A stretch of 64,000 nucleotides of DNA from Halobacteriovorax vibrionivorans (GTDB taxonomy: Bacteria > Bdellovibrionota > Bacteriovoracia > Bacteriovoracales > Bacteriovoracaceae), in assembly GCF_003346865.1 (NCBI RefSeq), contig NZ_QDKL01000003.1, forward strand, positions 124,001-188,000. Direction: 5' to 3'. Shown piece by piece: positions 28,515 to 37,279 of the stretch. Position 1 is the first letter of the stretch. Each line of letters starts with the position of its first letter. The position numbers were made by a program, and so were the translations under genes. The notes below the pieces were generated by a model, which saw only the letters and a list, made by a program, of their open reading frames with translations, was not told the DNA's origin and did not search any database.

Positions 28515-29854
28515 TGACAAGAATCCCAAGCTTAAAGGCATATCCTATTATTGGAAGTATTGGAGAGTTAAATTTTAAAGAGTGTCTCTTTGAGCAACTA
28601 ACAGATCGAACATATGATCTTGGGGATTCATTTCGTTTTAAATTATTCCATAAAGATGTCTTAGTTGTTTCTGAGCTTGAGAGCTTTAAAGAAGTTATTG
28701 TAAAGAAGAGAAATACATTCTTAAAGGGTAGCACTCTAAATGAAATAAAGCATATTAATAAAGGTAGGCCATCCATATTAGATGCTGATGGCGAAAGTTG
28801 GCAGAAGTTAAGAGCAGAGTTAATCCAATTCTTCACACCGAAGATTCTTGAAGGACTATATTCAATAGCAAATAATAGACTTGAAAAACAACTGCCTCTA
28901 TTTGGTGAGAAGGCCTGTGTAAGAGATGTAGAAGTTCTCATGGGGAAATTGGCCTTATCAATTACAAGTGAATTCTTTATCGAGCATGATTTTAAAATAT
29001 CAAAAGAAGAAATAACTAATCCAAAAGCAGAATGTGACAGCTTTTATTATTTTCAAAAATTTCTCATTGCTGAATTAACTAAGAGAATGAATTATGGCCC
29101 ATTGTGGAAGTATCTTCCAACAATTAGTAATTTACGTTTTTCCAAATTTATCAAAGAAGGAAAGGACTTTGTTAGACAAAAAGTTGAAAAAGGAACAGAG
29201 AATTATACCTTGATCACCTATCTCAAGGATCAATGGGTTGATACAGAGTCTATCATTGGTCAGATATATGGCCTTGTCGGCGCTTCATTTGAGTCTACAG
29301 CGGTTTCATTAACTTGGGCACTGTACTTTCTAGCGCAAAACCAAAAGCTTCAACAGGATTTGTATGAAGAACTTAAAAATTATGATTTAAAAGATACGAA
29401 ATCCTTTATTGATAATGAATTACTTCAAACATATGTGGATGAAACTTTAAGGTTAAGGCCAGCATTTCCAATTCTTTTTAGAGAGGCCTGTGAAGATGCT
29501 CAAATTAACCAAGATGAGAAAGTTATCGATGTTAAAAAAGGTACGATCGTATTTACGTTATTAGGTAAGATCCTAAATAATAAGAAAGTATGGGGAAGTG
29601 ACCATAATGAATTTAATCCACAACGATTCAATAATCTAACAAATGAACAGAAGAAGTCTTATATTCCTTACTCTACAGGTACTAGGACATGCCTTGGGCG
29701 TGAGATGGCAAATATTGAGGTCAAAATTATCTTGGCCCATCTCATAAAGAACTTCGTTGTCACACCAGCATGTGATCTAAGTCTAGTGAAGCCAAAACAG
29801 AAATTTGTTTTTAGTAGCGACCGAGCAATTGATTTAGAATTTACAAGACGTTAA
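28514..29854 (+). CDS. Cytochrome P450
   Basis: This 446-aa haem monooxygenase shows the I-helix oxygen-binding stretch VGASFESTAVS (~255), the K-helix ExxR in VDETLRLRPAF (~310), PxRF-like NPQRFN (~370) and the haem Cys loop STGTRTCLGREM (~395). It would oxidise a lipid-like or other organic substrate using electrons from a ferredoxin or flavodoxin partner that is not encoded next to it. It starts with GTG. Its end overlaps the converging gene by 4 bp. Confidence 0.93.
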   Translation: MTRIPSLKAYPIIGSIGELNFKECLFEQLTDRTYDLGDSFRFKLFHKDVLVVSELESFKEVIVKKRNTFLKGSTLNEIKHINKGRPSILDADGESWQKLRAELIQFFTPKILEGLYSIANNRLEKQLPLFGEKACVRDVEVLMGKLALSITSEFFIEHDFKISKEEITNPKAECDSFYYFQKFLIAELTKRMNYGPLWKYLPTISNLRFSKFIKEGKDFVRQKVEKGTENYTLITYLKDQWVDTESIIGQIYGLVGASFESTAVSLTWALYFLAQNQKLQQDLYEELKNYDLKDTKSFIDNELLQTYVDETLRLRPAFPILFREACEDAQINQDEKVIDVKKGTIVFTLLGKILNNKKVWGSDHNEFNPQRFNNLTNEQKKSYIPYSTGTRTCLGREMANIEVKIILAHLIKNFVVTPACDLSLVKPKQKFVFSSDRAIDLEFTRR

Positions 29855-30879
29855 TACTGTAAAAGAGCATTTCTGTCGTAGTAATTTAAGATATCTCTTT
29901 CAACCGCTTCAATGAGTGTTTCGTAATCGCGCTCAATTATGATTTTGCCATCGATTGATCCGGCATCTTTTAGGATCTTTTTGGCCTGCTTAATCTTAGG
30001 TTTGATTTCAATAGATACGAGACCTTTGTTTTCACCAAAGAAATGTGCTTTGCGCTCTTGTGTCGACTGACAGCCTGATACACTATCGTTAGTTACAAGA
30101 AGAGGTGATAAGGTATCTGATTTCTTACCTATATTTGTTTGCTTATAGAGAAAGTATGTAAATATCGATCGTCTTTTATAGAACTCTCCTTTTACACTTT
30201 TTGTTATTTTCTTAGTAAGCTTCCTCGATACTCGCTCAAGTTCTCCATTTTCCTGATTTAACATCTTGTCTAGCTCAAAAGTCATGGCCTGGTCATAGCT
30301 TAGCTTCTTATTCTTTAAGGCCCTGCCTGCGGCTTCAATACCAATTAAGTGAGAATAGATATCCTCATATGAGAAACCTGACATTTTCTCAGCATTTTTA
30401 ATCTTTAATGCAGACCATCCATACCAAGTCGTAAACTCATGCCAAGTAAGAATATTATGGGCCATATACTGGGCCGTTTCTATAATTTCATCTTCATTCA
30501 GATTTAAGTGTGGCAATTTTGCGATAATAGAGCTTGGCCCTTGTGCTTTTAGCGCCATTTCCTTTGAACCATTTTTAATGGCCTCTTTTATTTTACTCAC
30601 GTAGAAAGCAGTATAGTCACTGCCGGTTCTTAAGTGAGCGATATCAATAAATCCACCACGACATGTGTATATTAATCCTCGGTCTTCTTCCTTCTTACTT
30701 TCGAGATAGCTGTGTTGACCAAGATCATCATCAGCTCTTGAGTAGATAAAGAAAGGAAAAGGAAGGGCCCCAATACGCATCTGAGGCTCTGTCTGGGCCT
30801 GCTCTTGTGTAAGGTCCAAACCAAAGGCCTGAGTTGATAATAGCGCGATTAAAATAGGATAGAGAATTCGGTTCTTCAT
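29851..30879 (-). CDS. Exported DUF4056-like protein
   Basis: This ~342-aa protein is taken from the ATG at 30879, which puts the signal peptide (cut after STQAFG) at the N-terminus; ATGs at 30894 and 30945 are also in frame. The motif YTCRGGFIDIAHLR (~80) and the following WHEFTTWYGW (His-Glu) resemble DUF4056 proteins, exported proteins of unknown function found in Legionella and other Gram-negatives. The His/Asp/Glu residues could form a metal or catalytic site. It is convergent with the P450 gene. Confidence 0.65.
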   Translation of the reverse strand: MKNRILYPILIALLSTQAFGLDLTQEQAQTEPQMRIGALPFPFFIYSRADDDLGQHSYLESKKEEDRGLIYTCRGGFIDIAHLRTGSDYTAFYVSKIKEAIKNGSKEMALKAQGPSSIIAKLPHLNLNEDEIIETAQYMAHNILTWHEFTTWYGWSALKIKNAEKMSGFSYEDIYSHLIGIEAAGRALKNKKLSYDQAMTFELDKMLNQENGELERVSRKLTKKITKSVKGEFYKRRSIFTYFLYKQTNIGKKSDTLSPLLVTNDSVSGCQSTQERKAHFFGENKGLVSIEIKPKIKQAKKILKDAGSIDGKIIIERDYETLIEAVERDILNYYDRNALLQY

Positions 30880-30982
30880 AGCTTTTTCTACCATTTTCAA
30901 GGTGTTTAATGGGCAAAAGAGGAAATATTTATACTCTATGTTCATTTTCTATATAGGGGCCAAGCTATGCTAAAATGGAGTA

Positions 30983-31399
30983 ATGAAGTTGATTATTCCT
31001 ATATTTCTATGCCTCAATGTTCTTAGTGCATCTCGTGTGGAGAAAAAAGTTGATATCAATGCCGATGGCAAGATCGACCGAATTGAAATCTATGAAGACA
31101 AAGAACTTATCGAAGTCAGAGAAGATAGAAACCAAGATGGGAAAATAGACGTTATTACAATACATAAGAGTGCCACGTTTTCAAAGCAAGTACGTCAAGA
31201 TACAAACTTTGATGGCAAGTATGATCGTATTAAAACCTTTAAGAAAGTTAAAGAGTCACCAAATAATAAGAATGCTGGAAAAATTCAAATAAGGACTCAA
31301 GTCGACAAGGATCATAACGGAAGCTATGAAATTGATTTTTATAATTATATAAATCCACTTCAACAAACAGATTCTAATCCTTCTCCTAAAATTCCATAG
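30983..31399 (+). CDS. Exported protein with EF-hand-like repeats
   Basis: This 138-aa protein has a short signal peptide (~1-17) and four EF-hand/dockerin-like loops: DINADGKIDR, DRNQDGKID, DTNFDGKYDR and DKDHNGSYEI. Each has the D-x-[DN]-x-[DN]-G spacing expected for calcium binding. It may be a calcium-binding surface or periplasmic protein, in line with marine, calcium-rich water. A GGAG site precedes the start. Confidence 0.75.
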   Translation: MKLIIPIFLCLNVLSASRVEKKVDINADGKIDRIEIYEDKELIEVREDRNQDGKIDVITIHKSATFSKQVRQDTNFDGKYDRIKTFKKVKESPNNKNAGKIQIRTQVDKDHNGSYEIDFYNYINPLQQTDSNPSPKIP

Positions 31400-31475
31400 T
31401 CAGTTAACTTTCTTTACCAGCATTTTAGCTTTCTTAATTTTCTTCTATGTGAGAGTAAAATGTAGAGTATTGTTT

Positions 31476-32402
31476 ATGAAATCGAAATATATCTTAACAA
31501 TGCTATTTGCCAGCTTTCAATTATCTTCTTTCGCTCTAGAGGTTGATAGTTTTACCCATCGACATGTGCCTTTACTAGACTCTTTAGATAAGCTTGATAT
31601 CTACCTTAATAAGGCCTTGGAGGATGCTATAAAGGAAGCTAATCACGCTGATGATATCTTTGGCAATATTTGTCACAAAGGGACATTACGAAGAAAAGTG
31701 AAGAAGAACTTAGTTGCCTCTCTTAGAGGTTTATTTGTTGCTAATCCCTTACAGGTCTATATTGATAAGGGGAAATTAGGAGATGGATACTCTGTTGAGA
31801 CAAAAAAGAGTGAGTCGGTATACCAATATATTCCTCTTATTTATAAACCTATACTGAAGCTTACCCCTTATTCACCACTCATTTTGACTAATAACGCATA
31901 TATTGGAAGCGACAAATTTAGTCATATGTTTAATATTGGATATCTATATTATCTAAAACATATCCGTCACGGACAAAGTGTTAAAGAAATACTCAAATAT
32001 GGTAAGAGGTCTGAGTCCATTACCTGGGGAGGTTTCTTTAATGGAATCATCTCTAATGGTGATCTTGTGGCAAATTTTCAAGGGCTACGCTTCTTTATGA
32101 AGCTCTTTGGTAAGGGAGTTGATCCTTTAACTGGCGAAAGTTATGAAGACCTGGCCGTTATAAAATGTGTCCAAGGTGAATTTAAGAAAGTTAAAGAAAT
32201 AAGCTTTATCGACTATGTTGATGATGGAATGGATGAAGGCCTAAACTGTAATTCATATACAAATGGCTTTATGAGAAAGCAAATTAAGAAGCATTTGGAT
32301 AATATAGGTATGGAATGTCCAGTGGAGCCAGATCGCTGTGAGGCCTTAGGAGATAAGTATGAAAAGTATTCAAAGTATCTCCTGCATAAGGACTGTCGCT
32401 AA
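31476..32402 (+). CDS. Exported protein of unknown function
   Basis: This ~308-aa protein starts at 31476, so that the signal peptide (ending near LSSFA) is N-terminal. It contains the distinctive NNAYIGSDKFSHMFNIGYLYYL (~150) and TWGGFFNGIISNGDLVANFQG stretches, and paired cysteines towards the end. The Asp/His pair of SDKFSH could be a metal or active site. No family was recognised. A short lipoprotein gene follows in the same direction. Confidence 0.65.
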   Translation: MKSKYILTMLFASFQLSSFALEVDSFTHRHVPLLDSLDKLDIYLNKALEDAIKEANHADDIFGNICHKGTLRRKVKKNLVASLRGLFVANPLQVYIDKGKLGDGYSVETKKSESVYQYIPLIYKPILKLTPYSPLILTNNAYIGSDKFSHMFNIGYLYYLKHIRHGQSVKEILKYGKRSESITWGGFFNGIISNGDLVANFQGLRFFMKLFGKGVDPLTGESYEDLAVIKCVQGEFKKVKEISFIDYVDDGMDEGLNCNSYTNGFMRKQIKKHLDNIGMECPVEPDRCEALGDKYEKYSKYLLHKDCR

Positions 32403-32474
32403 TTAAAGCTTAAGATTTCTTAAAACAAGATATATCGACTTGTGTGGCACATGTAACATGTCGATGTGTTACTT

Positions 32475-33065
32475 ATGCAAAGAAAAATATCATTTCCTAC
32501 ATTATTTCTCATCTACTTATTAAGTTGCGCTTTTTCTTGTTCCAGTAATAAAGAGCAAAGTGATACAAAAGCGAATACACGCTCACTCAGTTCTGTGGAA
32601 GGCAAGGTTGAACAAGACTATCAAGAGCTTGATAAAGATTGGCATGATAGGGGAATGGTTGCCAAAGACAATATCGAGCGCATTAAGGATAAGAGAACTC
32701 TCCAGGACTTGTGTATTAAAGACTTTGAAAGAAGCTTCTTCTTTCATGCTATACCTGAACATAACGAGGCCATTCGTGGAACCCAAGAAGATGGGATTGT
32801 TTACGCTTTAAATATTCTTCATAGTAGCGAACAAGTAAGAGATTATCGATTACTAAAAGTAACTCTTATAAACTTCTACTATAATCACGATAGCGAACTT
32901 GTTAAAGTTGATGTGCCACTACTTGCCCGTGGCTGGAGGGTGCAAATGTCTTCTAGGAGACCTGGTGGTTTTGTGATCGATAATTCGAGGTGCTACTATT
33001 TTATCAACACTGTTAATCCATTTGAGTCAGGTGTCCTATCGATTAACAATGGTAAAGATATCTAA
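32475..33065 (+). CDS. Lipoprotein of unknown function
   Basis: This ~196-aa protein has a lipoprotein signal with candidate lipid Cys in LLSC or AFSC (~20-24), followed by Ser-rich residues. The start is taken at the ATG 32475 rather than a GTG three codons earlier. It is followed after 17 bp by another gene with its own GGAG site, so the two probably form an operon. No domain was recognised. Confidence 0.65.
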   Translation: MQRKISFPTLFLIYLLSCAFSCSSNKEQSDTKANTRSLSSVEGKVEQDYQELDKDWHDRGMVAKDNIERIKDKRTLQDLCIKDFERSFFFHAIPEHNEAIRGTQEDGIVYALNILHSSEQVRDYRLLKVTLINFYYNHDSELVKVDVPLLARGWRVQMSSRRPGGFVIDNSRCYYFINTVNPFESGVLSINNGKDI

Positions 33066-33082
33066 GGAATATGGAGTAAATA

Positions 33083-33634
33083 ATGTCATATACTGATCTA
33101 TGTAATGAATATAAGAAATCAAGAGAGCTCTTCTTTAAGACTCACGATGATGCTACAGAGTTTGCAACGACTGTGTTCAATGGTTTTCGTTCGTACTTAG
33201 GCCTTGGTGAGAACGAATATGATCTCATAAAGCTTGTTCCAACCTTGCAACTTGAGCCTGATGAGGAAGAGGAATATTTCTCACCAATAGATGAGGATAT
33301 TTCTTACACTCCTCATGGTGCCGTTAAATTGGCCGACAACGGTTATTGGATCTTTTCGATTTTACTTAGACTCCATATTGATGGAAATAAGAATATGCAG
33401 CCAGCAGAAAATATCAAATTTGATATCAGCTATAAAAAAGTCAAAGACACGATCTATTTTAAATATGTCCAAGACAACCAAGATATGCAGATCCAAATAG
33501 GAGAGTTAGAGTCTTATTTAAAAAAGAATGTTTATCCAAGTATGGAGAAAACCATTATGGAATTCTACCAAAGCCAAGTGAAATTCTTTTTACATGATCG
33601 AAGTGTTGAGAGGAAGATTGGTCTCATTGCTTAA
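33083..33634 (+). CDS. Cytoplasmic protein of unknown function
   Basis: This 183-aa acidic protein has no signal peptide or membrane segment. The middle has an acidic patch (EPDEEEEYF). It lies 17 bp behind the lipoprotein gene and probably shares its transcript. No family was recognised. Confidence 0.6.
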   Translation: MSYTDLCNEYKKSRELFFKTHDDATEFATTVFNGFRSYLGLGENEYDLIKLVPTLQLEPDEEEEYFSPIDEDISYTPHGAVKLADNGYWIFSILLRLHIDGNKNMQPAENIKFDISYKKVKDTIYFKYVQDNQDMQIQIGELESYLKKNVYPSMEKTIMEFYQSQVKFFLHDRSVERKIGLIA

Positions 33635-33831
33635 ATTATTGGCAATAATTATTAAATTCAATAATGTGCTTGTGAAGTTAATTCTTGAGCATAAATTTAA
33701 TGAAGCTTGATAACATGTAAAAATCTCATGGCCTAAAATAAACCACATATTTTTCAAAAGAAAATCTTTGTGTCGTAAATCGTTACTTCCTTCATAATTA
33801 AAGCTGTAATTTTTTTAAGAGAGGCTTTCTT

Positions 33832-34413
33832 ATGAAAGAAAATCAAGATGTATCAATAAAGACAAGATTAGCGACTATTCTGGGTGGTGTACTTGGCTTT
33901 ATCGCAGGAAAATATATGGGAATTGTTCCCTTTGTTCCCTTGTCTATAATGGCCATCACTTGTGCGATTTTAATGAAATCATATAATCCAGATAAGAATA
34001 CGCTTAAGAGCTGGAAGATAGTTAGTGCTTCTATTCTTATAGGTCATGCTATTTGGATTCTCTTAGGAAATATTCTGCTATTGGCCCAAGGTGCAGGACT
34101 AACAATGATAACCATAATAGGGGGATTAAATGTAATTATTTATCTCACTATCGGCACTCTTCTTGTAATCAATGAAACACCTAAGAAGTCCTTGATAGCA
34201 GGAATCATTTTTTCAATGTTGTTCACTCTTATGAATCTATCATCGTTAACATCAATTGGTAATCGTGCTTATATGCCACTTATCCTTCTACATTGTTTCT
34301 ATCGTTTAAGCTTTATTGTAGTGGCAGTTCGATATATGTGGCTTTATGACACACGTCCTGATGGAACTGGAGAGATAGAAGTAATCAACAGTGAAAATAT
34401 AAACACAACTTAG
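33832..34413 (+). CDS. Membrane protein of unknown function
   Basis: This 193-aa protein has about six hydrophobic helices (roughly 12-30, 33-50, 62-85, 92-112, 120-140 and 148-170) and a polar C-terminal tail. A GAGAGG site precedes the ATG. No conserved motif was recognised. ~200 bp without a gene lie before it. Confidence 0.7.
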   Translation: MKENQDVSIKTRLATILGGVLGFIAGKYMGIVPFVPLSIMAITCAILMKSYNPDKNTLKSWKIVSASILIGHAIWILLGNILLLAQGAGLTMITIIGGLNVIIYLTIGTLLVINETPKKSLIAGIIFSMLFTLMNLSSLTSIGNRAYMPLILLHCFYRLSFIVVAVRYMWLYDTRPDGTGEIEVINSENINTT

Positions 34414-34764
34414 ACGCCTATTTCATTTAGTCTTAAAGGGGCGCGGGTACTTCTTGTACTTCAATTTTGCACGTAGAAATGTACACGTCATTAGAAATGT
34501 CTTTATCAGGTGTGGGCCTAATTAATAAGACGACATTTGGTCTTTTTGACAAATAAATCTGTCACTTTCACAAAAATGCTCAAATTTGGGAAATCCCTTC
34601 TTCTTAAAAACTTAGAATAATCTCAATATTTCTTATGCATAATACTTTGAAATCATTGGCTTCATATCAATATGAATATGTTCGCCCATATTTGAGGTCA
34701 TTTAGAACGTAAACTAAGAGATAATTATCAATCAACAAATCGATAGGGACGCTTTGGAGATTAA
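34414..34764. other. Intergenic region, 351 bp, no gene seen
   Basis: This stretch has stops in all frames and no convincing ribosome site. It holds only short inverted and direct repeats. It probably contains the promoter for the membrane-protein/thioredoxin pair that follows. I see nothing more specific in it. Confidence 0.5.
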
Positions 34765-35337
34765 ATGAATTTGGAAATGGGGAAGATATTTGCAGGATAT
34801 TTATATGGCCTCTTCGTATTCTTGCAGTCATTTCTATGTTACTTGGTATGGAATGATTATTTTATAAAGAAATATGGGCCTAAAGTGGCAAATGCGTTTG
34901 ACGGTGCCATCATACAATCGCTTGGGGTTGTTCCTATAGCTATGTCCTTAATATTCTTCTTTGTTTTAGGATCGCAGAGTAAGATTCGAAAAAGGATTTC
35001 ATCAGATAAACTCATAAAGACTCATGACAAACTCAATTGCGAGGAAATCGCTCGATTTGAAGTTGTAGCAATGTGGACTAACGCCTGGGCGCTGGCAAGT
35101 ACCATAACAATGCTTGGAGTTCTTGGTGTTATCACTCATGGAATTAGCTCAACACAATTCTACTTTTCTTATGGTTCAAGTCTTGCCTTAATGCTCATTA
35201 TGTTTCCAAGGCCCAAAGCTTTAAGGATGCCACTAGGGGATAATGTTACTCAATTTAACCCAGACAATTGTATTGAGTTATATTCAAAAGATGAAGTGTA
35301 TGATAATAATGATAAAGATAAGAAGATGAGTGCATGA
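34765..35337 (+). CDS. Membrane protein of unknown function
   Basis: This 190-aa protein has four hydrophobic segments (~10-30, 45-72, 105-125 and 135-152) and a charged C-terminus ending in a Lys/Asp-rich tail. GGAG lies 5 nt before the ATG. It is 30 bp upstream of the thioredoxin-like gene in the same direction, so the two may work together. No family was recognised. Confidence 0.7.
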   Translation: MNLEMGKIFAGYLYGLFVFLQSFLCYLVWNDYFIKKYGPKVANAFDGAIIQSLGVVPIAMSLIFFFVLGSQSKIRKRISSDKLIKTHDKLNCEEIARFEVVAMWTNAWALASTITMLGVLGVITHGISSTQFYFSYGSSLALMLIMFPRPKALRMPLGDNVTQFNPDNCIELYSKDEVYDNNDKDKKMSA

Positions 35338-35367
35338 ATATTCGTTATTTTTAGTATGGTGTATTGA

Positions 35368-35805
35368 ATGAATATAAAGAAAATAAATAATGAAAACTTT
35401 GAATCTGTTGTCTCTAGTGAAAAGGGTGTTTTCGTTATCAAATTTTATTCTGATACATGTGGCCCATGTAAAACAATGGCACCTGTCTTTGAAGCCTTAA
35501 ATAACAATAATCCAGATATAAATGTATATGAAGTAAATACCATGGAGAGTCCTGAAATTGCAGATCAATTTGGAGTGCGTGGCGTACCATACACGGCCAT
35601 TTGTGAAAATAGGGACGTTCTTTATGACTTCACAGGACTTACACCCCTAGGAAAGATTCAATACGTGATTAACAATATCAATGATTCACACTTTCGCTTA
35701 ACTGGTGAGTTCAAAGCACCAGAAACAAAAAAGAGCTACTTCTATGAAGTAATCGTCATTAGCTTGGTCGTAGTCTTTAGTTTGGCTATATTTTTTGCTG
35801 GGTAG
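35368..35805 (+). CDS. Thioredoxin with C-terminal membrane anchor
   Basis: This 145-aa protein has a normal thioredoxin fold with the active site DTCGPCKTMAP (~32) and the cis-proline in GVRGVPYT (~72). The unusual part is a C-terminal transmembrane helix (~125-143, EVIVISLVVVFSLAIFF) with no signal peptide. The thioredoxin domain should therefore stay in the cytoplasm, tail-anchored to the inner membrane. It may pass reducing power to a membrane partner such as the protein encoded just upstream; that is inference. Confidence 0.85.
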   Translation: MNIKKINNENFESVVSSEKGVFVIKFYSDTCGPCKTMAPVFEALNNNNPDINVYEVNTMESPEIADQFGVRGVPYTAICENRDVLYDFTGLTPLGKIQYVINNINDSHFRLTGEFKAPETKKSYFYEVIVISLVVVFSLAIFFAG

Positions 35806-35942
35806 AAATTGAATTGCGATTTAAATGCCAAGTGAATAATTAAACACCTTAGTTAAAAATCGAACTTCTATCGTAATTAGTCTTAAATTACTTTTTTATT
35901 CATGGACATATAGTTAATCTAATATTTTTCAGAAGGTGTTAG

Positions 35943-36587
35943 ATGAAAGATATTAAAAAGCTTTACGAACAATATGGGAGCGAACTTAAAAGCTACAAAG
36001 ATTTTCATGACGAAATGTATGAGATATGTGAATACATCCTTCAGTTAAGAAAGGAGAAGAATAATTACTCCACAACAAGTATGAATCTATATGATTTAAA
36101 AGATGAAATCTCTGAAAAATATAACGTCTCTCAAAATGGTAAAGTATTCAGCAAAAGGCGAGGACGTTATTTAAAAATGAGGCCAACTCCTGCTGGCTAT
36201 ATTCAGTGCACAATCAGTTTAAATCACAATAGCAACTTATCTATGTATGTTCATCGCTTAGTTGCATTATTTCACGTCAAAAACCCTAGCAAACTAGACA
36301 GTGTGAATCATATCGATGGAAACAGAGGAAATAATAAATCTGATAACTTAGAATGGGTATCTCATAAGCAAAATCACATTAGACGCTCTCAAAGAAATTC
36401 AAATGGTACATTTGGTGCAAATTTTTGTCCACGTCAGAAAAAATGGAAAGCAGTTATACAAATAAATGGTGGATCTTATCACAAAGAAGTTGAAGCAAAT
36501 AACAAATACAATGAAATGCATAAGATAATTTATGGGTATAATGTATTTGAAGATGACGAAAACCAAACTAAATTACACGGCAACTAG
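35943..36587 (+). CDS. HNH homing-endonuclease-like protein with AP2-like domain
   Basis: This 214-aa protein has an NUMOD4-like/HNH_3 nuclease core (~60-150): VHRLVALFHVKNP, VNHIDGNRGNNKSDNLEWV and KQNHIRR. A C-terminal AP2-like DNA-binding segment follows (~155-190, GTFGANFCPRQKKWKA). This makeup is typical of free-standing homing endonucleases in phages and mobile DNA. It lies just outside the left end of the conjugative element. The first ~55 residues are helical and unrecognised. Confidence 0.8.
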   Translation: MKDIKKLYEQYGSELKSYKDFHDEMYEICEYILQLRKEKNNYSTTSMNLYDLKDEISEKYNVSQNGKVFSKRRGRYLKMRPTPAGYIQCTISLNHNSNLSMYVHRLVALFHVKNPSKLDSVNHIDGNRGNNKSDNLEWVSHKQNHIRRSQRNSNGTFGANFCPRQKKWKAVIQINGGSYHKEVEANNKYNEMHKIIYGYNVFEDDENQTKLHGN

Positions 36588-36703
36588 AGAGAAAGGGAAA
36601 ATGTTTCATGCGATATAATATCAGTTATATTGGGTAAGGGTGTATATCTAGTCTAGATAAGCTATTGAGATCTTAGATTATCACTTGTGCGACTATTTTG
36701 CGA

Positions 36704-36862
36704 CTAGGAAATTAAATCTACATCTGTAAGCTCAAAGAACGTATTTAATATATTAAAGTCTTTAACAAGAGTTTCTATTAGAGAATCTTCAAAGATAATA
36801 CCTGACTCTTTTTCAACATCATAGATCTTTGAAATTCTATAGTCTCTTAAATCATTTTAAAA
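36704..36862 (-). pseudogene. Remnant of a truncated gene (C-terminal ~49 codons)
   Basis: An open stretch of ~49 codons ends at TAG 36704-36706 and reads ...DYRISKIYDVEKESG... and ...VKDFNILNTFFELTD... with normal protein-like composition. It has no start codon and an in-frame stop upstream. It looks like the tail of a gene broken when DNA inserted here. It lies on the same strand as the Rhs array. Confidence 0.45.
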
Positions 36863-36886
36863 ATATCAAAGTTAACCTTATTGCAT

Positions 36887-37010
36887 TCAAATATGATTTT
36901 TATTCTTTAAATCGTTCTGAGGACTATTATAAGAATTAATTTTGCCCATACCAATGGCAGGCCTTAATTCATAGAACGTCTTAGAATCAATTTTCAAAGT
37001 CCAAAAAACG
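36887..37010 (-). pseudogene. Possible second gene remnant
   Basis: An open minus-strand stretch ending at 36887 reads FWTLKIDSKTFYELRPAIGM and then GKINSYNSPQ. The 5' part of the frame runs into the iterons and looks non-coding, so only the 3' half appears to be real protein sequence. It is probably another gene fragment at the element junction. Confidence 0.3.
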
Positions 37011-37030
37011 CTATATTTCTGCAAAAAAGG

Positions 37031-37191
37031 TCTGTGGTATACACGGGCCAAAAATACATAAAAATCTCGTAAAAAACGCCCGTGGGTCATACGGGTCAAA
37101 AATGCATAAAATTGTCGTTAAAAATTCCCGTGGGTCATACGGGTCAAAAATGCATAAAATTGTCGTTAAAAATTCCCGTGGGTCATACGGG
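37031..37191. repeat. Four 48-bp tandem iterons, each with a palindromic site
   Basis: Copies of CCCGT-7 bp-ACGGG occur at 37079-37095, 37127-37143 and 37175-37191, with a diverged copy at 37031-37047. All are exactly 48 bp apart, and the two central units match over their whole length. They sit just past the 3' end of the integrase gene, between it and the gene remnants. They look like binding sites of a protein dimer: integrase arm or accessory sites at the element end, or an iteron control region. Confidence 0.8.
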
Positions 37192-37279
37192 GAAAAATGA
37201 TAGAAAAGTCGTATCAGAAATCACATGCGAAAACTTAAGTCAGGCAACTTAATGATTATAGCATTTAATTAGAAATATA

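Noticed and set aside
36887..37099. Intact 70-aa gene on the minus strand
   Set aside because: Its first third runs through the 48-bp iterons in a frame that looks random; only the 3' part resembles protein, so it is listed as a remnant.
37031..37191. CRISPR array
   Set aside because: The repeats are tandem units without variable spacers, and no cas gene is near.
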